A stretch of 64,000 nt of DNA from Microthyrium microscopicum. Its lineage: Eukaryota; Ascomycota; Dothideomycetes; Microthyriales; Microthyriaceae. How positions within the stretch are numbered: position 1 is the stretch's first letter; every line of letters begins with the position of its first letter. The DNA is taken from positions 1,370,070 to 1,434,069 of the forward strand of contig MU004236.1 in the NCBI GenBank assembly GCA_010405405.1, read 5' to 3'. This document shows, one piece after another, positions 35,685 through 46,778 of this stretch. Under the pieces are notes generated by a model, which saw nothing but the letters and a program-made list of their open reading frames with translations, made no database searches and was not told the DNA's origin. Both the position numbers and the translations under genes were made by a program.

Positions 35685-36302
35685 GCAGGATTGTGCTTGT
35701 AGTAAGTAGTGGACGACGAGACAAAATATGGCCGCAAACTTGTGTGGATTTTGTGATTTTTGGTAATGATTAGGTAGACGTGTAGGCATGCATAATTTCA
35801 TAATTGACGGATTCAGTATTTCTTGAGTCAAGTTCCAGCTTTGCCGTGCTTGTGAAAATGATAGAGAGCTCAACTTCATGAACAGGTCGGTATCCTGCCA
35901 AAATTGCGGACAAGAAGAAATACCGCTCTGGGTGACTATGGTAAGTCACTGCTATTTGAAATTGGGAGCATATAAAGATTAGCAATAGATCAACCGCAGA
36001 TGATTCCTAGAAGCCGCATCTTGATGGATTTCATTGCTCATTGAGCGATTGAGGTGAAGGAAGAGGTCTACCCTAGCCCTAGACAAACAGGGGTCACCCA
36101 AGTTACTGCCCCTTGCACTAGTTCTACCCCAAAATGCTTGCATGTGAGCCTCAACAAAACAACATCAAGCTCCCACCTCTGGCATCGCGTCTCGTTATTC
36201 AGTATCACAAACTCGTCCCGCATTCCGCCAAATTACTGTCTCACATACGCCGATTCTACAGTACCATACGAAGAGGATGCGCTTCTCTCCACGCTTGCAA
36301 CC
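35685..36302. promoter_or_regulatory. Upstream region of p150-Glued
   Basis: 618 bp between the mucin stop and the dynactin ATG. The dynactin frame is open from 36054, but no ATG in this frame precedes 36303. It is taken as mucin 3' UTR plus dynactin promoter/5' UTR. Confidence 0.45.
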
Positions 36303-39300
36303 ATGTCCAAGCTAAAAGTTGGGCAGCGGGTCCGAATTCCCAACGGAAGCGAGGCCTACATCCGATTCATAGGAGAGACCGATTTCAAAGAGGGAGAATG
36401 GGTGGGCTTGGAATTGGATGAAGCCATTGGCAAAAACAATGGCACGGTTAACGGCCGAGTCTACTTCCAATGCGAAGAGAACTTTGGCATGTTCATGCGC
36501 CCGCTGCCGACAATAGAGGTTCTTAAGCAGCCGGTACCCGTCGCAAAGCCGCCAAGTCGTGCTCCTCCTCCCCCAAGGGTATCAACCGCCGCTCCAGCTT
36601 CGATATCGCGTACACGTCCCAGTCTTGCTGCTCCCTCCTCGAAACGAAGCTCGATAGCTCCTTCGGCATCGTCTGCGGCGGCCAAGCGACTCTCGACAAC
36701 AGCTGCTGCAATACCAGCATCTCGGACCTCGAGGTTATCTGTGGCAAACCGAAGTATAAGCCCAAAGAAGCCCACGACATCAGCAACGTCGAGTCGTACA
36801 TCTTTAGCACCCCGTTCAGCTGGCATACGGTCACCGGGGCAAAACTCGTCTAGATCCAGCCCTGGTATGGATAGACTCCTTAGTCCAGGAAGCTCTTCAG
36901 GCGACAGACCACCATTAAGTGCTCGCTCTGCCCCTATGGGTCCTCCAGCACCCAAGGCCAATGCGAAACAGACGAAAGATATCGAAGAATTGCAAACGAA
37001 AGTGCAATTCTTGGAGAAGAAGCGATTGGAAGATCGAGAAAAGCTGAGCAAAGTACCTGAACTGGAGACGAAACAAGCGCACTACGAGAAAGTGTTACCA
37101 ATACTCGAAACCAAATGTCAAAACTTGCACCAACAAAATAGCAAACTCATGAAAGAGGCCAAAGAACTGGTTGATCGTGTCGATGAATTGGAAGGTATCC
37201 AAGCCGAACACGAATCAATTCTGGAACTGGCAACGCTAGATCGAGAAATGGCTGAGGAAAAGGCAGAGTCCTACAAAGCCGAGCTGGATGCAACAAAGGC
37301 ACGAATGGAAGAGGCGGAACTGGAAAATGAGATATTACGAGACGAAAATGAAGAACTCGGAAAGGACATGAGCCCTGAAGAACGCACAAGTCAGGGATGG
37401 CTTCAACTGCAGCGAGAAAATGAAAGACTACGGCAAGCTCTGCTTAGACTTCGAGATTTGTCTCAAGAACAAGAAGAGCAGTTGCGAGAGGATATCAAAG
37501 AACTGCAGGAAGATAGCCAAGAACTCGCGGACACCAAGGACAAACATGAAGCAAGCCATGCAAAAGTTCTGGAATTGGAAGCTGATAATGAGGATTTGCG
37601 AGAGCAACTTGATGCGGCTCTCGGCGCTGAAACCATGATCGAGCAATTAACGGAGAAAAACCTCACGCAATCCGAGCAATTGGACGAGCTTCGAAAGACC
37701 GTTGAGCATCTTCAAGATCTTCAAGAGCTTAATGATGAGCTGGAAGAGAATCACACCGAGCACGAGCGACAACTTCAAGAAGTCATTAGCCTCAAGGAAA
37801 CCCAATTAAACGAATCTACTCGTCGGGTCGCCCAGCAAGACGAATCGTTAATGGACCGGGAATATACTATACTAAGATTTCGAGAGCTTGTGTCTGCGCT
37901 ACAGTCAGATCTGGACGATATGCGATCATCTAAGGAAATATCGGAACAAGAAGCTCAAAATTTGGAACATTCGAGCCGTGCCATCATGGACATGAATCGT
38001 CAATTGCAAGCATCCGCGACTAGTGCTACGGTGAAAGCAATTGACATTGAGATTCAAAAGCTTGAAGCTGCACAGGCGTCTGATCAGCTGTCTATTGTAC
38101 AGCTATTTGTCCCAGAAGCCTTCAACACTGAAAAGGATAGTATTCTGGCTTATCTTCGTTTCAAGCGTGTTAGCTTCAAGGCTCGCTTACTTCATGGCTT
38201 TGTCAAGCAGCGAGTCGGGGAGTCAGGTACCAGCGCGACCGGTGTCAACATATACGCGGCTTGCGATGTGCTTGATAAACTAACCTGGCTAAGTGCGATC
38301 GCTAATCGTTTCGTTGCCAGCATTGAGGTTAGCTCGCTTGACCAATTTCCCCGGTTTGAGAGCACACTTCACGAGGTTGAACCTGTTGAGAGAAGTCTCA
38401 ATAGCTACCTTGAAAGCCTCAAGAAGGATAATCTACAAGAACTCCAGGTTGCAGAAGGTCTCCAACGGTATGTCTATATTCCCCCTGCTCCCTCAAACCC
38501 CGCTAACCAAATCTTTAGTTCGATCGCTGTTATGAAGCATCTGAGCGAAATCCATCTTGGCGACGGACTGGAATCATTTGCTGAAGAAGTACTGATGCAG
38601 GCCCTTCTGATGCAAAGCCACTTGGAGAATACTGCAGTCGTCCTCGCCACGGCTCGAGCGGATGTTTACCGTACTGCGCCCCCGCCTACTGACTCTGATG
38701 ATGAGAACACCATCCTCTTTGAAAAGAACTCCGATTTGGCCTTGTCAGCTCTACGGAGCGCAAAGGTCATTGCAGGCAAGTTACATCATGTACTGCGCGA
38801 CATGAAAGCACGCAACTTGGCATTAAATCCAGACACAATTACCAAATTTGAAAAATGCAACGATCTCTCCTCAGTACTCTTTTCCTATTACCAGGCTCTC
38901 GGCAAAAATGTTGTTGATCTACTCCACCATGAAGATCATACAACGGATGTCGACTTCGGATCAGTTTTGATGTTGATGCGCCGAACCAGCTCCCAGCATT
39001 TCCATATTGACAATGCGGACATCTTCTCTCCTTCGCTTTCCAAGTTACGCTCTTTGGCTGAGACATTAACCGACTTGAACCACATGGCTTCAGATTTAAG
39101 TCAGCTTACAGAGTTCGAGAAACCATCACCCCCCTGGATACTGCGGTCCAAAGAACTCCAAGATCGCAAAGCAATTTCGATTGTGGCGGAGGAAGAGATC
39201 AAGGTTCTCAAGCGCGAGATTCAAGAGCGCGCAACTGTTCTCAAGATGCGTCAACAGCAGCTCGAAGAAGCCAAGATGAAGATTGAACTTCTCGACGTGC

Positions 39301-39914
39301 GGAATAAGGAGGCCAACAAGAAACTCGAACGTATCGTTGAACTGGAAGCAATGGTTGACAAGTCGACTGAACGGGAAAAGAGCCTCGAGAAAGCTATTGA
39401 AATCCAAACTCAGGCTGCTCAGCGATATGAAGAGGAGCGTGACCGCTGGATGCGCAAGGCAGCTGAAGTCAAGACATTCAGTAAGGGCAACGAAGACAAC
39501 AAAAGAGGCATGGAGATGGTTGGCAGTGCTCTTGAGATGGACTCGCTCAAGTCCGAGGTTAAGCTACTACAGGATACAAATCAGTATCTACGACAACAAT
39601 TCAGTCGCAAACGAATTGAAGAAGAAACCAAGAACAATGGCTGGCTCTCACAGCCTCTCTGTCGGCCCAAGAAGGTTGATCCTGAAGCAGTCAAACTACG
39701 TTCTGTTCTCAAGAACATTGCATTACTTCCAACAAACGCGAAACCACTACGTCTAGCAGACTTGGGCTCGAAAACAAAGAGTTCAGCCATGACGCGAAAA
39801 CGTACGCCGAAAGCACTGTTGGTGGAAGAGGAAGGTAAATGGCTGTCTGCGTGGCAACCTATGGCCGACTGGAAAGGACCGAGGATTGCAGGTCTTGATG
39901 TGCAGGTTTTGTGA
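36303..39914 (+). CDS. ro-3: Dynactin p150-Glued subunit
   Basis: Two exons (36303-38467, 38519-39914) give 1,186 aa. It is the large subunit of dynactin, which activates cytoplasmic dynein and tethers it to microtubules. The N-terminal CAP-Gly domain is complete (V-G-Q-R-V-R-I-P-N-G-S, E-W-V-G-L-E-L-D, K-N-N-G-T-V-N-G-R-V-Y-F, and an ending near N-F-G-M-F-M-R). A basic Ser/Pro/Ala linker (about residues 75-215) follows. Long coiled coils span about 220-570, then comes the conserved intercoil globular region, then a second coiled coil (about 950-1100). The 51-bp intron is a multiple of three and has no stop, so a naive ORF reads through it; splicing restores L-Q-R-S-I-A-V-M. The symbol is that of the Neurospora orthologue. 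Confidence 0.94.
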   Translation: MSKLKVGQRVRIPNGSEAYIRFIGETDFKEGEWVGLELDEAIGKNNGTVNGRVYFQCEENFGMFMRPLPTIEVLKQPVPVAKPPSRAPPPPRVSTAAPASISRTRPSLAAPSSKRSSIAPSASSAAAKRLSTTAAAIPASRTSRLSVANRSISPKKPTTSATSSRTSLAPRSAGIRSPGQNSSRSSPGMDRLLSPGSSSGDRPPLSARSAPMGPPAPKANAKQTKDIEELQTKVQFLEKKRLEDREKLSKVPELETKQAHYEKVLPILETKCQNLHQQNSKLMKEAKELVDRVDELEGIQAEHESILELATLDREMAEEKAESYKAELDATKARMEEAELENEILRDENEELGKDMSPEERTSQGWLQLQRENERLRQALLRLRDLSQEQEEQLREDIKELQEDSQELADTKDKHEASHAKVLELEADNEDLREQLDAALGAETMIEQLTEKNLTQSEQLDELRKTVEHLQDLQELNDELEENHTEHERQLQEVISLKETQLNESTRRVAQQDESLMDREYTILRFRELVSALQSDLDDMRSSKEISEQEAQNLEHSSRAIMDMNRQLQASATSATVKAIDIEIQKLEAAQASDQLSIVQLFVPEAFNTEKDSILAYLRFKRVSFKARLLHGFVKQRVGESGTSATGVNIYAACDVLDKLTWLSAIANRFVASIEVSSLDQFPRFESTLHEVEPVERSLNSYLESLKKDNLQELQVAEGLQRYVYIPPAPSNPANQIFSSIAVMKHLSEIHLGDGLESFAEEVLMQALLMQSHLENTAVVLATARADVYRTAPPPTDSDDENTILFEKNSDLALSALRSAKVIAGKLHHVLRDMKARNLALNPDTITKFEKCNDLSSVLFSYYQALGKNVVDLLHHEDHTTDVDFGSVLMLMRRTSSQHFHIDNADIFSPSLSKLRSLAETLTDLNHMASDLSQLTEFEKPSPPWILRSKELQDRKAISIVAEEEIKVLKREIQERATVLKMRQQQLEEAKMKIELLDVRNKEANKKLERIVELEAMVDKSTEREKSLEKAIEIQTQAAQRYEEERDRWMRKAAEVKTFSKGNEDNKRGMEMVGSALEMDSLKSEVKLLQDTNQYLRQQFSRKRIEEETKNNGWLSQPLCRPKKVDPEAVKLRSVLKNIALLPTNAKPLRLADLGSKTKSSAMTRKRTPKALLVEEEGKWLSAWQPMADWKGPRIAGLDVQVL

Positions 39915-40017
39915 TTTAAACTTGATACCCACGAAGCAGGTCTGATTCTAACGTAATACTTGCATAGCGAACGAAAGCTTTTACTGATCTAACATTTCAG
40001 CTCCATTTCTGCCTATT

Positions 40018-40583
40018 CTAAGACTGCTCGACCTTGAACGAGTGGGGTTCGTCCTGTAATGTACTCTTTTGAAACGGCGAGCCTGCTACAGAGCATTTGA
40101 AACTTCCTGCTCTGTTATCCCAACCCACATCGCCTAGATTAGCAATACCCGGATATCTGATGAGCCCATAGCCTTCCCCATCGCAGTGGTCGCCGCTACA
40201 ATACTAAGCTTGAGGGTAGTATGAAGATGGGGTCAAACTCACCTGTACAGATAGCAGGCAACAGACGGGTCAGGTCCAAACGAGCTAATTTGCTTATACC
40301 TATCCGCACAGATTAGCCTATGAAAATACCCGAGTAAGTTTGCTCAAGCACACCAGGGATCTGGAAGAGTTCGACACCACCCAGAAAAAGCGAACATCGG
40401 CCAGGTTTGGCAGAGACCTGTAAAGTTTGGGTCTAAGCACACGTATACCTAGCGTTCATTAGTTGGTGGTATTTTAGAGGTGAGGTTGAGACATACTCCA
40501 TTGTCGAGTGGTGCCTCTTGTGCTGGTGCAGCGCTCGACAAAGCGAATGATAAAAGAACGGATAGGGCCTGCTGTAGCTTCAT
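40018..40583 (-). CDS. Small secreted Cys-containing protein, four exons
   Basis: Exons 40583-40497, 40448-40354, 40299-40243 and 40195-40018 are joined by introns of 48, 54 and 47 bp, all with GT-AG ends and whole-frame joins, for 138 aa. Residues 1-19 are a clear signal peptide (M-K-L-Q-Q-A-L-S-V-L-L-S-F-A-L-S-S-A-A). The mature part has V-Y-V-C-L-D-P-N-F-T-G-L-C, then C-R-T-L-P-D-P-W, I-S-S-F-G-P-D, D-H-C-D-G-E-G-Y and S-F-K-C-S-V. This is the pattern of the widespread fungal small-secreted-protein family with a crystallin-like I-S-S-F-G-P-D core. Its role is unknown; such proteins are often effector candidates. Its exons are too short to give a conspicuous ORF. Confidence 0.8.
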
Positions 40584-41195
40584 GATTGATGATAAATAGG
40601 CTTGGCAAAGACAGAGAGGTCATTGGCAATTTGCATGACTACTTATGCTTAAATGATGCGATAAGACCTGGGAATGACTAGATGTCTGATCAGGGGTCGT
40701 CCGCGTATGGTCACTGGTAGTCGGGTGTAACCGAGACATTTCCTAATTGGGTAATGCGGATAGATTCAATGGTGTTGAGGCTAGTGACGGATGGCGAGAA
40801 TGTATGGCGCGCTATCTCTAACCACTACTGCTACCGTCGCATCGTGGTAAGACTTAATCCAGCCGCCATTGTATTGGATATCTAATAGCATCAGTTCAAC
40901 GCGTCGAAAGAACGACAAAGTACGGGTTTTGATAGACAATTTAAGAGGTGCTTTGGGTGTGGCAAGTGCAAGTTCAAGTGGCGTGCATATCGAGACGTCA
41001 TTCCAAGTTTTCCCCATCCTCTTCGCAGCCTGGCGAGCACTCCACTCGTATCCGGTCCATTCGCGATTCTGTATACGCAAACAATCTCTCCGTGTCTATC
41101 CTTGATTTCGTCCTACCTACCACCCGAACATGACCCATCACTCTCCCCGCACCACTTCGTAACAGCAAACCAATTCTCTTCTCACAACCACCACA
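40584..41195. promoter_or_regulatory. Divergent intergenic region, small secreted protein / PXB protein
   Basis: 612 bp between head-to-head starts. A CT/CA-rich stretch (41100-41195) precedes the PXB gene ATG. There is no other feature. Confidence 0.4.
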
Positions 41196-43336
41196 ATGCC
41201 TGACTCATCCGCCCTCACACCCCAACGCGCGCACGCGCTCTTTGACCTCCTAGTCCACCAAAAAACCTACTTCGCCGACGTGGTACGCTTCAATCGCCCC
41301 GACGGCATCGTCGGCTACGGCCCGCCCTTTGATCCAGCAACATCCACCACCGCCCCATCATCCGCGCCCGTCCTACAAACCCTCTTATCACGCTTCATTC
41401 TCCCCCTACCTGGCGTGCGCGCCTTCACACCGACCTTTTGGGCCAATGTGCGCAAGTTGCTGGTGGAATGTGCTGGTGCGAACTTGAGTGATTCGTATGA
41501 CCATGCGGGGCTCGGTCTACGGCGCACACTAGCCGCTGGTGCGAGCGCGTTGCTGGAATATCCGGGCCGCGGTGTCTTTGGGAAGATCGCGAACAGGGAG
41601 GGGAAGGGTGAGGTGAAGGAGTATGATTTGGAGGATCCAGAAGCGTTGAAAGACGCGTGGGAGGAGTTTTTGGCACAGGCGGTGCATGGGGATTTGGTGG
41701 ATAGGGTGTTTGAGAAGGTCGCGGAGACTGATGATCTGGATCAGCATGGGAGTTTGCTGAGGGCGGCGCATGAGTATATTCTGATCCAGTAAGTTCTTGG
41801 GTATACTTTCGGGGCTTGGATAGTGATTAATGGGTGCAGCTTTGCGTCGGTGCTGCATTATATTTATGTGGAGAGTCCGGATGCGCGATATGCGCAGAAG
41901 CTTTCTTCGAATTTGCTTAAGCTCATTCCTTGGATGATGCTGAGGCAGAGTCTGCGCATCGGCAACGCGGCGAGCATGATCAATGCGGTGGTGAAACTTT
42001 TTCTTACGAAGCTTTCCTTTACCTCTTTCACAAATTGGGTGGGACTATCGAACAATCCTGATGATGGAATGAACCTCATGCAGACGTATGAATCCTCTTA
42101 ATCCTGGATGATGCATCGGGCTAACTAGTTCTAGGATAATATCGACTGTTATGGGTTGGGATGTCACAGAGTTCGAGAAAAAGCTCAAGACAATCAAAGA
42201 GTCTGAGGATATGCCTAGTGAGGACTATACCGCAAAGCTCAATGAATATGTAGGGTTTGACTACTACGTGCAGGAATCTTACAGACAAAAAAGCCGTAAG
42301 TACAGCGGTTCCAATACTAACAAATAGCGACTAAAGTTTTACAGAGGTGGAAGGGAAGTCCATTGTGACTGTAATATTCGAAGAATCCTCACTGGAACCC
42401 CTCGAAGGAGAATCACATCACGTTGCTGTTGAATATCTTGGCCTACGCTCCAAGCTACGTGACCGCGAAGTCTTGTCGAAAATCATCTGCAAGAGCAGCC
42501 CGGACATTCTCACTCAAACCATTCGCGAAGGTGTCGCCGCCTACGATCCTATATTCCGCGCTGTTCACAATGCGGTAGACCTTAGCTCTACATGTCTAGA
42601 CTTGGAAAGCTTCCTTCGGGATTTCATGAAACTCTTTGAAGCGGCACCACCCTCCAGCAATGGAACATCCACGCCAACGCCTAAAGCAACTCAAGACACA
42701 AATCTCAAAAAGAACGACGTTGGAGTAGAGCAGTTTGCCGCTGTTCTTCGCAAGCATCAACATTCTCTGCACAAATTCTTACATCAAATGGCCAAGAACG
42801 GTGGTTCCGTGACCGAAGACTACCGTACATACGCCAAGGAAGCTGCTGCACAATTAAAGTCCTCACGAAAGGAAGATACCCAACCATCTGCTGGCGACAT
42901 GACTTTAGACTTGGAAAAACTAGTCGCCGCTCTCCCCGCCGATAAGCAAAAACAAGTCCTAGAAGCAGTGGACATGTACGCCGGCTACCTAATGGCCCTC
43001 ACCAGCGTAACCGAAGACCGAGTCCGTGGCGTAGTCCAAGGCAACGCACCTCGTGCTGGACCCGGTGTCTTCCTTGCCCGATGGCAAAACCTTCTTGGCG
43101 CTACAGCTACGACTCCCACCAAGCCGAGCGGCCCAGTACGATACGGCAGCTCGAGATCTGTGCCAGAGTATGACGAGAAAGAGACAGAGCATGATGATGA
43201 TCAATGGGATAAATGGCCAAAAGCACCAGATGTCAAGATCGTTATTGATACTCTTGGCAAGGACTTTTGGAAGGTCTTGGCTGAGCAGGGAAAAGAGTAT
43301 TGGGTAGCAGAGGAAGTTCAGACAGATGTTGATTAG
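41196..43336 (+). CDS. PX-associated (PXB/DUF3818) protein
   Basis: Four exons (41196-41788, 41840-42085, 42135-42295, 42345-43336) give 663 aa. The N-terminal domain (L-T-P-Q-R-A-H-A-L-F-D-L-L-V-H) matches the fungal PXB domain normally found beside PX domains of endosomal sorting proteins. The middle (L-I-P-W-M-M-L-R-Q-S-L-R-I-G-N-A, then L-F-L-T-K-L-S) matches DUF3818. No PX domain is present in this model, and the gap between the two domains is too short to hide one, so phosphoinositide binding is not indicated. The C-terminal part is helical and ends in an acidic tail. A membrane-trafficking role is inferred from the family. Confidence 0.82.
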
Positions 43337-43668
43337 ATGGTAAAGGGAAAGCAACGATTCATGATTAATGTGTTACTGTTACTTACTGACGAGGGGAGGG
43401 TACGGGCCTGGTTGCATAGCGATATTATGGGGATTGATGGGCACAAACGACACGATACACAGGCTTCGGGGGTTTGCTTCAACTGAATATTAGACTTTGG
43501 ACTCTTCTCTTCAACAATGTTCCTGTATATTGTATATCATATTCGGCTTTTAGATACCGCAACTTTCACGCACAATTTGGCACACCTTTCGACCCACATC
43601 CCCAAACAACCCACTTCAACGACGATGCCATCCATCCATCACTCCATCCATCCTCCCTCCTGCCCCAT
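43337..43668. other. Convergent 3' intergenic region
   Basis: 332 bp between facing stops. Short CCATC-type repeats occur at 43625-43660. There is no coding signal. Confidence 0.4.
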
Positions 43669-44010
43669 CTAAAGCTGTTTCAACCCAAAAGCCTTGCCAG
43701 TAAAAACATGACAGTTCGCATTATTTGTCAACGGCACATCCTCAAACTTTACATCTCCCGTTCCACCACACTGGCTGCTGATCAGCTGGAGATTGATGTT
43801 GCGGCCAAATAATCCCTGGCCGACGTTCAAGGTTTTGGCGGAGTGGTAGGTTTGGCCGCCAGTGACGGTGTGGCAGACTTCGGTGTTGCCTAGGTTGGCG
43901 CTTTCGATTAGGTTTTGACAGTTGGAGTCGCTGTAGACGTGGATAGTCGCTGTGTCGGCTGCGACGAGAGCGATGAGGGAAAGGGAGAGGGTGGTGAGTT
44001 GGAGCTTCAT
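43669..44010 (-). CDS. Small secreted protein
   Basis: Single exon, 113 aa. A strong signal peptide (L-T-T-L-S-L-S-L-I-A-L-V-A-A, cut near residue 19) is followed by a compact domain with four Cys (S-N-C-Q, E-V-C-H, S-Q-C-G, N-C-H). I recognise no family. Size, secretion signal and even Cys spacing fit a fungal effector- or hydrophobin-scale extracellular protein; function is unknown. Confidence 0.8.
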   Translation of the reverse strand: MKLQLTTLSLSLIALVAADTATIHVYSDSNCQNLIESANLGNTEVCHTVTGGQTYHSAKTLNVGQGLFGRNINLQLISSQCGGTGDVKFEDVPLTNNANCHVFTGKAFGLKQL

Positions 44011-45039
44011 GGTGGTGAAAGGAGTTGGTGGGAGTTCAAGTGGTAGTTTTGAAAGTTTGGAATGTTGTTAATGATTTGGAATGGCGATTGGGCTGTGATG
44101 AGATTTGTTGTGATGAACTTTGATCTGCTTTTATACGATATGTTATGTTCAGCTGGTCTTACTTGTTTGAATGTCATGTTCCACAAACATTATGATTACT
44201 ATTCATCTCATCTTCCCGCATTCTCCCCTCAGTCAGATTCAATCCTTCATCCGGTGCGTCTTACGACGATAGACCAATTTTGAGGCCAGAGGAAACTGAG
44301 AGAGAGATATTTTGATATTTGTACGACTACCAGGAGATAAATCATTACGTACATTTCACCAGAATTTGACCAGGACTTGCCAATTTCATAAGATCCACCT
44401 GTCAAGTATCCTCACCACCGTAAATCAAGAGCCGGGCTTATGTGCCAAAAAAAATAAGCTGATGGTTACAGCAACTCAAGAGAACCACTGCGATGCCTGC
44501 ATTGGTGGTTGTATGGAATGGCGCTAGTGGTCAGATTGACCAATCCCAGTGAGGATCAAAAGCGATTACTTTACTAGTACCACACTGTAAAAGGGGTATT
44601 TTGGTCTTGCGCCAAAAATAAGCGGTATGGTCACTGCAATTGAGCAACACAATGAGCAATGACAAATCGTTACCTGAGTAGTGCTACGGCAATGATCCAT
44701 CACGAGGCTACAGGCAATAATCAAGATAGTTTGATTCTCTATGGATTTCGTTCACACAATGGATCGCTTTTGCAGCTTATGCTCTAGAGATGCAGATTTG
44801 ATAAATATACAACAGTGATCAGTTCCATACTGTTCTCCCCGTTTATTGCACAACAGTATGCCTGAATTGTGGAACCATCAGATTTCTTCGTCTGTTTCTT
44901 GCTCTTTTCGAGTCTTTCGTTTTTTTGGTGGGCTGGAGTGATTATAAGGCTGAAATCGTGCCTCTTTACGAGCGAACCATTTACGACCAGAAGCGGGACG
45001 GAATGCCAAGTTTCCAAATGTCGGCTGCTCGACTGCAGA
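44011..45039. other. Intergenic with a weak direct repeat
   Basis: 1.03 kb. Two diverged copies of an about 45-bp element (gccaaaa...ataagc...tggtcactgcaa-type) lie at about 44441-44485 and 44607-44650. The rest is unassigned; it includes the upstream region of the small secreted protein gene. Confidence 0.4.
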
Positions 45040-45924
45040 CTAGATCTTGCGAGGTGTTTGAGTTGCCAAGTTGGTTGGTGGTATGTTCTCTTTGTTGCCT
45101 GTACTTGCACGGCTGAAATCTATAGACGGGGAAACGGAGAAGCCTGCCATATCTACAGCTACTGGCTCGACAGAAGGGTAAAGAGATAAGTTCGCAAGAT
45201 CTGCTGCAGTGACATCTAGCGTTTCTTCTTCCATAGATGTATTGGAAACAGAAGGAAGTGCAGTATTGGCACTGAATTGGCCTCTACTAGTATAATTCAG
45301 AGATCGCTGGGCCTTCAGGTTCTCCACTTTCTCGAGTAGATCTTGGTGTGGCAGACAAATGAGCTTCAGGGAATATTTATAAGCGTTCCGATCCTTCAGA
45401 TGCTTGACTTCAATAGATTGGACGAGCCCATGATACAGCTTATTTTGCACATAATTCACAATTTGAGCGACATGAGATCCATGATATTCCAAGATCTCGC
45501 TCATCACTGCTCTATTGATTGCGAAATCATCATGTTCAAATTCTGGAGTAACCACGATCTCGAACCCTATGATCTGACGAATGCCCATGTGCATTGGTGC
45601 GTAGTCTACGTACCACTGCAAGCTCTTTGGACCATGAGGCAGGTTTGAATATACCTCGACCACAGTCTCAAAGTTGTGAAGTCCCCAGGTCCGGACTCTC
45701 GCAGGCGGGGGTATCTGGTGCTGCATGATAGTCCGAGTTTGAGGCTCTACGACTCTCTCGGTCAGATCAACAATCCATGCGCCGCGCAGATGCAAGAAGT
45801 CGAAGCCCTGGCCTGTTGCTTTTGCACTTGTTGGTCGGAGTTTATCGCGATTGATCATGTCTTTGATACTCAGGACACCACTTTGCTGGACAACTGCTGC
45901 CTTTTTCGTTGATGTGGAGAACAT
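45040..45924 (-). CDS. Unknown clustered family, member 1
   Basis: Single exon, 294 aa. A core of about 145 residues (from G-A-W-I-V-D-L-T to K-L-I-C-L-P) aligns with member 2 (46779-47657) at roughly one third identity by eye; shared blocks are A-W-I-V-D-L-T, H-Q-I-P-P, E-T-V, F-x-I-N and Q-S-I-x-V. Starts also correspond (D-K-L-R-P versus D-K-L-Q-P), with a short extension here. The C-terminal tail is low in structure and contains L-A-N-L-S-L-Y-P. No signal peptide or membrane segment is seen. I recognise no known domain. It is intronless, unlike most genes around it. Confidence 0.8.
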   Translation of the reverse strand: MFSTSTKKAAVVQQSGVLSIKDMINRDKLRPTSAKATGQGFDFLHLRGAWIVDLTERVVEPQTRTIMQHQIPPPARVRTWGLHNFETVVEVYSNLPHGPKSLQWYVDYAPMHMGIRQIIGFEIVVTPEFEHDDFAINRAVMSEILEYHGSHVAQIVNYVQNKLYHGLVQSIEVKHLKDRNAYKYSLKLICLPHQDLLEKVENLKAQRSLNYTSRGQFSANTALPSVSNTSMEEETLDVTAADLANLSLYPSVEPVAVDMAGFSVSPSIDFSRASTGNKENIPPTNLATQTPRKI

Positions 45925-46417
45925 GGTTGTGGAATAACAAGAAATTGATGGTGCTGGTGGAACCGGTTATACAAAGTGTTGCGGAAGTTGAGCTTCGAGA
46001 AACAGAGGTGGATATTGCGGTTAGGAAGAAGTTCAAGTTCCACAATGCTTTGATATCTTAAAAGGATGAAAACCGGAGGCTCCAGATCTTCGGTCACTTT
46101 GGCGTTACTTGGCTGCCTGAAATTTCCTGTCACTACTGATGTGGCTTTATGGCCACCTCTTTGATGGTGAGGTGACTCGAGGTACTCTAGAAGTCTACAA
46201 TCTGATTAAGTTGCCTAATATATCACTTGAGGTGAATACGACAAATCTACACTCAATCGCGATTATTTTTGAAAAAGGAAACTTACTTAAATAAAGAGTT
46301 TCTTGCTTTTGAGGCAATGGAAAAAGAGAGCGACTTTATCAAGGCTCAGCTCTCTGGAGCTTTTGGTGGGTAGTGATATAAGGTGATGGCAATTTCGTAC
46401 TCTTGAAATGAACCGCT

Positions 46418-46711
46418 GTGTCTTACTCATTTTCAAAAGAGTCATCTGATCTATCATTTAGTAATTCTACAGCATTCCCAGACTTACCTATAAGAGTCTC
46501 TAGATATGTCATACCAATCCTGAGCCAGGCATCCCGCAAAGGCAGCCAACCGGGTGATAACATGAATGGCACTCTTCCAAAAGCGGTAATGGCTGCCAAC
46601 GCACCTTATAACGAGTATAATGACTTCTCCATCTTAATTGATAACTTTAGCGATGAACCATGCACTCGATGGGTAATAAAATGCTCTGTAGGAAAACGTA
46701 GTACGTGGTAG
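46418..46711 (+). pseudogene. Possible relic of the clustered family, opposite strand
   Basis: A 97-codon frame ends in a stretch with D-F-S-I-L-I-D-N-F-S-D-E-P-C-T-R-W, which resembles D-I-T-I-L-I-D-G-I-C-H-E-Q-T-S-R-P-W of member 3. It stops soon after, so only a fragment is present. It could also be chance similarity between short segments. Confidence 0.35.
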
Positions 46712-46778
46712 CCGTCGCACTTGATAGGAGCGTAACATCAATTGTGCCATCCTATTGATAGCTCATTGGGCAATATGT

